Shown here piece after piece: positions 6,573 to 10,167 of a DNA stretch of 10,167 nt. The stretch comes from Ruminococcus sp. CAG:488 (GTDB taxonomy: Bacteria > Bacillota > Clostridia > Oscillospirales > Acutalibacteraceae), in assembly GCA_000434055.1 (NCBI GenBank), contig HF999641.1, positions 1 to 10,167 on the forward strand, read 5' to 3'. The position numbers and the translations under genes were made by a program. Position 1 is the first letter of the stretch. Each line of letters starts with the position of its first letter. Under the pieces are notes generated by a model. The model was not told where the DNA came from. It was given only the letters and a program-made list of their open reading frames with translations, and searched no databases.

Positions 6573-6603
6573 AACGTCAGAAAATTGATTGGAGGTCAAA
6601 ACA

Positions 6604-7365
6604 ATGAGTATTCTGGAAGTCAGAGGACTTAAAAAAATCTATTCAACACGCTTCGGCGGCAATAAGGTCGAAGCGCTCAGGAACGTAAACTTCACCGTCG
6701 AGGAGGGCGAATATGTCGCCGTCATGGGTGAATCGGGATCGGGTAAAACAACGCTTCTCAACATTCTTGCGGCCCTTGATAAACCGACGAACGGCAACGT
6801 TGTTCTTGACGGCAAGGATCTTTCCAAGATAAAAGAAAAAGACGTTGCTGCATTCCGCCGTGACAATCTCGGTTTCGTATTTCAGGATTTCAACCTGCTT
6901 GACACATTCACACTTGAGGACAACATCTATCTTCCTCTTGTTCTTGCAGGCAAGAACTATAAGGAAATGAGCGGCAAGCTTGAAACAGTCGCAAAAAGGC
7001 TCGGTATTCTTCCGCTTCTCAAGAAATATCCCTATGAGGTTTCCGGCGGTCAGAAGCAGAGAGCCGCAGTTGCCCGTGCGATAATCACAAATCCGAAGCT
7101 TATCCTTGCCGACGAGCCGACGGGTGCGCTTGATTCAAAAGCAACGGACGAATTGCTCCGCCTTTTCTCCGATATCAACAGCACCGGTCAGACCATCGTT
7201 ATGGTTACTCACTCGCTCAAGGCGGCAAGCTCAGCGAACAGAGTCCTTTTCATTAAGGACGGCGAGGTTTTTCATCAGATTTACAGAGGCAAGGATACCG
7301 ACGAACAGCTTTATCAGAAGATTTCGGATACCCTTACTCTGCTTGCGACAGGCGGTGAAAAATAA
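6604..7365 (+). CDS. Bce-type ABC transporter ATPase (antimicrobial-peptide resistance/sensing)
   Basis: A 253-aa cytoplasmic ATPase of the MacB/LolD-like group that includes BceA. All motifs are intact: Walker A GESGSGKT (42-49), Q-loop Q94 in FVFQDFNLLD, signature VSGGQKQR (146-153), Walker B LILADE (166-171) followed by the D-loop GALDS, and switch H203 in VTHS. The length is typical. The partner is the permease encoded next. In characterised Bce systems the pair removes or frees the lipid II-cycle target from peptide antibiotics and signals flux to a BceS-type kinase. The start is ATG 6604, with GGAGG 8 bases upstream. A TTG at 6589 is in frame but would place the ribosome binding site inside the gene. 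The stop overlaps the permease start by one base (TAATG). No kinase or regulator gene is adjacent. Confidence 0.93.
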   Translation: MSILEVRGLKKIYSTRFGGNKVEALRNVNFTVEEGEYVAVMGESGSGKTTLLNILAALDKPTNGNVVLDGKDLSKIKEKDVAAFRRDNLGFVFQDFNLLDTFTLEDNIYLPLVLAGKNYKEMSGKLETVAKRLGILPLLKKYPYEVSGGQKQRAAVARAIITNPKLILADEPTGALDSKATDELLRLFSDINSTGQTIVMVTHSLKAASSANRVLFIKDGEVFHQIYRGKDTDEQLYQKISDTLTLLATGGEK

Positions 7366-9452
7366 TGAAAAAAGGATTTTACCCCAAGCTTGCCTTTGAC
7401 GGCATTCGCAAGAATAAAAAAATGTACCTGCCCTATATTCTCACTTCAATAGGCATGGTAATGATGTACTATATCATTATTTTCCTACAGTTTTCACAGA
7501 GTATTAAGGACGCGGTGCAAAGCTCGACAGTCACCCAAATTCTCGGTCTCGGCTCATGGGTCATCGCAATTTTCTCCTGCATCTTCCTTTTCTACACAAA
7601 CTCGTTTCTTATCAAACGGCGCAAAAAGGAATTCGGACTTTACAACATTCTCGGAATGGACAAACACAATCTCGGCATAATACTTTTCTGGGAAACACTC
7701 ATAATAGCGGTTATTTCCCTCGTCATAGGTCTTGCTGCGGGTATCGCTTTCTCGAAGCTTGCCGAGCTTGTATTTCTCAATTTGTTAAAAAGTGACGCAA
7801 CATTTGACCTTACGGTTTCAAGCCAGGGCATCGGACTTTGTGCAATAATTTTTACGGTAATTAACATTCTCCTTTTCTTCAATTCACTTCGTCAGGTTCG
7901 GTCCTCAAGCGCCATTTCGCTTGTTAAGAGCGAACAAACGGGTGAAAAACCGCCAAAGGGCAATTGGATTTTCGGTATTCTCGGAGTACTTCTGCTCGGC
8001 GGTGCCTATTACATTTCGCTCAGCATTAAAGAGCCGCTCCAGGCATTGACGCTCTTCTTTGTAGCCGTCATTATGGTTATCATCGGAACATATCTCGTCA
8101 TGATTTCCGGCTCGGTTCTTTTCTGCCGCCTTTTGCAGAAGAACAAGAAGTATTACTACAAACCGAACCACTTCGTCTCCGTTTCCTCAATGGTTTACAG
8201 AATGAAGCGCAACGGCGCAGGCCTTGCTTCGATCTGTATTCTCGCAACAATGGTTCTCGTTATGATCTCTTCAACGACAAGCCTTTATTTCGGCGAGGAG
8301 GACGCTCTTTCAATCCGTTATCCCAGGGAGATAAACATTGACATTTCGACTCTCGATACCGATCTTGAGAAAAACGGACAGATGGATAATATAATATCTG
8401 ACATTAAAAACATATGCAAAAATCACGATGTTAAAGGAACTGACGCCTATACGTATCTCAACGGCATGATCAGCGGAATGATAACCGACGATGGCAAGGT
8501 TGAAACGGACATAAACAGAATCGATAACTTCTCTAATATAGCTCTCGGAGATTTCAGCAGTGTTTATTCATTCATATTCATCCCGGTCGATGATTATAAT
8601 AAAATCATGGGCACAAGCTACACGCTTAAGGACGATGAGGCAATTATCTATAATTACCGTAACGATTCACACTATGAAAACAACGTAATATCATTTAATC
8701 GGGGTCAGAGCTTTAAAATAGTCAAAGAGGCGGATGAGTTTGTTATTGATACCAATGCGGCAATATCCGTTACTCCCTCCATGGCACTGATTGTAAATGA
8801 TATTGACAACGCAACAAAAGGACTTACTTATAATGCTACCACGGCTCAAAAAATCGAAAATACCGGAATAAGCTTTCACAGGTATTATTGCTTTGATACA
8901 GGAGTTTCTCCGCAGCACCAAATCGAGCTTTCCAAGGATATCGCAAATTATCTGGACGGAAACATAGAAAAATACAGAGCCGATACATCGAGCCGTATGT
9001 TTCGCTCGCTTGTTGAAAGCCGAGAACAGGGCCGAATGGATTTCTTCGGCCTGTACGGCGGACTTTTCGGACTCGGAATCATTCTCAGCATAGTATTCAT
9101 CTTCGCCGCCGTCCTCATAATCTACTACAAGCAGATTTCCGAGGGCTACGAGGATCAGTCGAGATTCGAGATCATGCAAAAGGTCGGCATGACAAAAAAT
9201 GAAATCAGAAAGAGCATCAATTCACAGCTCCTAACTGTATTCTTCCTCCCCCTCATCTTCGCCGGAATGCACCTTGCTTTCGCAGCGCCGATAATCAAAA
9301 AGCTTCTTCTGATGTTCAACATAACAAATCTTAATTTCTTCATTGTAACTGTCGTTATCAGCTTCGCGATATTCTCGCTGTTCTACATGATTGTTTACAA
9401 GATAACCTCAAGCGCCTATTACAAGATAGTAAGCGGTGCAAAGGAGGGCTGA
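7365..9452 (+). CDS. Bce-type ABC transporter permease with large extracellular domain
   Basis: A 695-aa FtsX-like permease with BceB architecture. I count ten membrane segments at about 21-43, 62-83, 106-130, 154-174, 201-219, 229-254, 286-306, 561-587, 619-645 and 655-680. An extracellular domain of about 250 residues (307-555) lies between segments 7 and 8, the hallmark of the BceB group and the part thought to set peptide specificity. The cytoplasmic loop RRKKEFGLYNILGM (85-98) and its counterpart FEIMQKVGMTKNEI (601-614) are the conserved FtsX-type coupling segments. It partners the preceding ATPase; the start overlaps the ATPase stop and has only a weak site (GGCGGTG), so coupling is expected. 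The DNA for the extracellular domain is visibly AT-richer than the flanking membrane parts. The substrate cannot be deduced. Confidence 0.92.
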   Translation: MKKGFYPKLAFDGIRKNKKMYLPYILTSIGMVMMYYIIIFLQFSQSIKDAVQSSTVTQILGLGSWVIAIFSCIFLFYTNSFLIKRRKKEFGLYNILGMDKHNLGIILFWETLIIAVISLVIGLAAGIAFSKLAELVFLNLLKSDATFDLTVSSQGIGLCAIIFTVINILLFFNSLRQVRSSSAISLVKSEQTGEKPPKGNWIFGILGVLLLGGAYYISLSIKEPLQALTLFFVAVIMVIIGTYLVMISGSVLFCRLLQKNKKYYYKPNHFVSVSSMVYRMKRNGAGLASICILATMVLVMISSTTSLYFGEEDALSIRYPREINIDISTLDTDLEKNGQMDNIISDIKNICKNHDVKGTDAYTYLNGMISGMITDDGKVETDINRIDNFSNIALGDFSSVYSFIFIPVDDYNKIMGTSYTLKDDEAIIYNYRNDSHYENNVISFNRGQSFKIVKEADEFVIDTNAAISVTPSMALIVNDIDNATKGLTYNATTAQKIENTGISFHRYYCFDTGVSPQHQIELSKDIANYLDGNIEKYRADTSSRMFRSLVESREQGRMDFFGLYGGLFGLGIILSIVFIFAAVLIIYYKQISEGYEDQSRFEIMQKVGMTKNEIRKSINSQLLTVFFLPLIFAGMHLAFAAPIIKKLLLMFNITNLNFFIVTVVISFAIFSLFYMIVYKITSSAYYKIVSGAKEG

Positions 9453-9454
9453 CA

Positions 9455-9928
9455 ATGAAAAAGCTGCTTGCAATTTTCATCGCAGCCGTTATCATTCTCG
9501 GTGCAGTCGAGGTCGTCCGGAAGCCGTCGGCACAGCAGATTGTCGATGATTTTGACAGCATAGTTCACGTTATCAGCCTCACGCAGATAACAAGAGATTC
9601 AAAGCTCATCGGAAAGAGAGAAAATGTCGGCAAGGATACCTATATTGGCAGCTATTCCTCCTCCTGCATTTCGGAGAACGGACGTGACGTGGTGTTCGGC
9701 GGAGCATCGGTCAAGGACAGAAAAATCAAGCTCAAAGTGAAAATTCTTACGGAAAGCGGAGCCGCCTCTCTCAGGGTCAGAACAGGCTCGGACGTCAAGG
9801 AATATTCCGTTGATGAGAATGGAATTATTGAAAAGACATTTGATTTTGACAGCGGCGGAAACTATGCAATGATAATTTACAACAACTTCACCGGAACGGT
9901 CGAAATGACCTCGGAATATGCGAAATGA
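9455..9928 (+). CDS. Small membrane-anchored or secreted protein of unknown function, transporter-linked
   Basis: A 157-aa protein I do not recognise. Residues 1-20 (MKKLLAIFIAAVIILGAVEV) form a signal peptide or N-terminal anchor. There is no lipobox cysteine and no clear signal-peptidase site, so an uncleaved anchor is plausible. The rest is exported: a short helix-like part (25-45), then a segment rich in predicted beta strands from ~62 (YIGSYSS, IKLKVKIL, ASLRVRT, NYAMIIYNNFTGTVEM), suggesting a small beta-sandwich. The ATG lies 2 bases after the permease stop, with GGAGGG 6 bases upstream inside the permease gene, so it belongs to the transporter operon. By context it may assist peptide binding or signalling at the membrane surface; this is inference. 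Its stop overlaps the next start as ATGA. Confidence 0.85.
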   Translation: MKKLLAIFIAAVIILGAVEVVRKPSAQQIVDDFDSIVHVISLTQITRDSKLIGKRENVGKDTYIGSYSSSCISENGRDVVFGGASVKDRKIKLKVKILTESGAASLRVRTGSDVKEYSVDENGIIEKTFDFDSGGNYAMIIYNNFTGTVEMTSEYAK

Positions 9929-10077
9929 AAAAGCTGAAACATATTTTTTCAAAGCTTGTATTCTTCGGCGGACTCGCCGCAATAGGCATACTCACCGTCC
10001 CTGCCGCAATGCTTTTCGGAATGATAGCGTTCATTCGTGCCATGACCGATTTGATAACAAATAAACTTGATAAATGA
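9925..10077 (+). CDS. 50-aa single-pass membrane protein of unknown function
   Basis: A 50-codon gene, MKKLKHIFSKLVFFGGLAAI.., with a basic N-terminus, one long hydrophobic stretch (~11-38, containing GILTVPAAMLFGMIAFI) and a charged tail ending TNKLDK. It begins at the ATG of an ATGA overlap with the preceding gene and ends 4 bases before a hairpin terminator, so it is the last cistron of the transporter operon. There is no strong ribosome binding site of its own, so translation would depend on coupling. I find no family match by eye. Small membrane proteins often modulate a transporter or kinase, which would fit here, but nothing in the sequence proves it. Confidence 0.7.
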   Translation: MKKLKHIFSKLVFFGGLAAIGILTVPAAMLFGMIAFIRAMTDLITNKLDK

Positions 10078-10081
10078 AAAA

Positions 10082-10122
10082 GGACTGCACAGCCTCTCTC
10101 GGTTGTGCGGTCCTGCTGTTTT
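10082..10122 (+). terminator. Rho-independent terminator of the ABC transporter operon
   Basis: GGACTGCACA (10082-10091) pairs with TGTGCGGTCC (10104-10113), a 10-bp stem with one G-T pair and a 12-base loop. It is followed by TGCTGTTTT, a short and interrupted T-run ending at 10122. It starts 4 bases after the last stop codon. Confidence 0.85.
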
Positions 10123-10167
10123 AATATTTCAGTCTCCCCTGCAGTGGTGCCAAGAAATTTTTTTCTA
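10123..10167 (-). repeat. Possible partial copy of a dispersed intergenic repeat
   Basis: Read on the minus strand this stretch contains AAAATTTCTTGGCACC..GCAGGGGAG. It resembles 6221-6252 on the plus strand (AAAATTTCT..CTTGGCTCC..TAGGGGAG). Over the 21-base core from CTTGGC to GGGGAG, 16 positions agree by hand alignment. It is cut by the window edge. Confidence 0.35.

Larger units (their letters stand above)
6208..6588. other. Gene-free 380-bp intergenic stretch built of short repeats
   Basis: No credible gene is present. From left to right it holds a GCTCCC/GGGAGC hairpin (6236-6253), an 18-bp perfect palindrome (6295-6312), an inverted pair of CGTAGGG-hairpin repeats (6358-6384 and 6435-6461) around a TGCAGAA/TTCTGCA hairpin (6391-6412), then the probable operator and promoter of the ABC transporter operon (6497-6572). 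A 90-codon open frame on the minus strand (6265-6537) runs through all the hairpins and is not believable as a gene. Confidence 0.8.

Noticed and set aside
6589..6603. Earlier TTG start for the ABC ATPase
   Set aside because: It would put the only good ribosome binding site (6591-6595) inside the coding region; the ATG at 6604 fits that site.
8691..9179. 162-codon minus-strand open frame inside the permease gene
   Set aside because: Antisense to the conserved permease; composition and lack of motifs mark it as a shadow frame.

Overview
The window looks like chromosomal DNA from a Gram-positive gut-type Clostridia, most likely Oscillospirales/Ruminococcaceae. The evidence is the strong GGAGG ribosome binding sites, tight operons with overlapping stops and starts, the LytR-CpsA-Psr and Bce-type ABC families, and intergenic hairpin repeats of a kind I associate with gut Firmicutes. 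This assignment is inference; no rRNA or other marker gene is present.

Minus strand, 1-4933: six genes are read leftwards from one strong promoter (4975-5003). In order of transcription they are two tandem M42 metallo-aminopeptidase paralogues, a GNAT acetyltransferase, a YnbB-type PLP enzyme (methionine gamma-lyase / 'aluminium resistance' family), a DUF2461 protein, and the N-terminus of a phosphohexomutase cut by the window edge. Five genes overlap or directly abut their neighbour, so translational coupling is likely. The set looks like housekeeping: peptide and amino-acid turnover plus sugar-phosphate metabolism.

Plus strand, 5067-6207: a single LytR-CpsA-Psr cell-wall ligase gene starts from a promoter back-to-back with the minus-strand one and ends at a textbook terminator.

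Intergenic, 6208-6588: there is no gene. The stretch is a mosaic of short palindromes and an inverted pair of CGTAGGG-hairpin repeats. Next to the following gene lies an inverted repeat matching the TNACA-N4-TGTAA operator I recall for BceR-like response regulators, then an extended -10 with no good -35.

Plus strand, 6604-10122: a Bce-type ABC transporter (ATPase, then a 10-TM permease with a large extracellular domain) is followed by two small coupled genes, a membrane-anchored or secreted 157-aa protein and a 50-aa single-TM protein. The operon closes with a hairpin terminator. No histidine kinase or response regulator is encoded in the window. The transporter, if regulated in the Bce way, therefore depends on a two-component system elsewhere. 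The likely role is sensing or resistance to cell-envelope antimicrobial peptides, with two uncharacterised accessory proteins.
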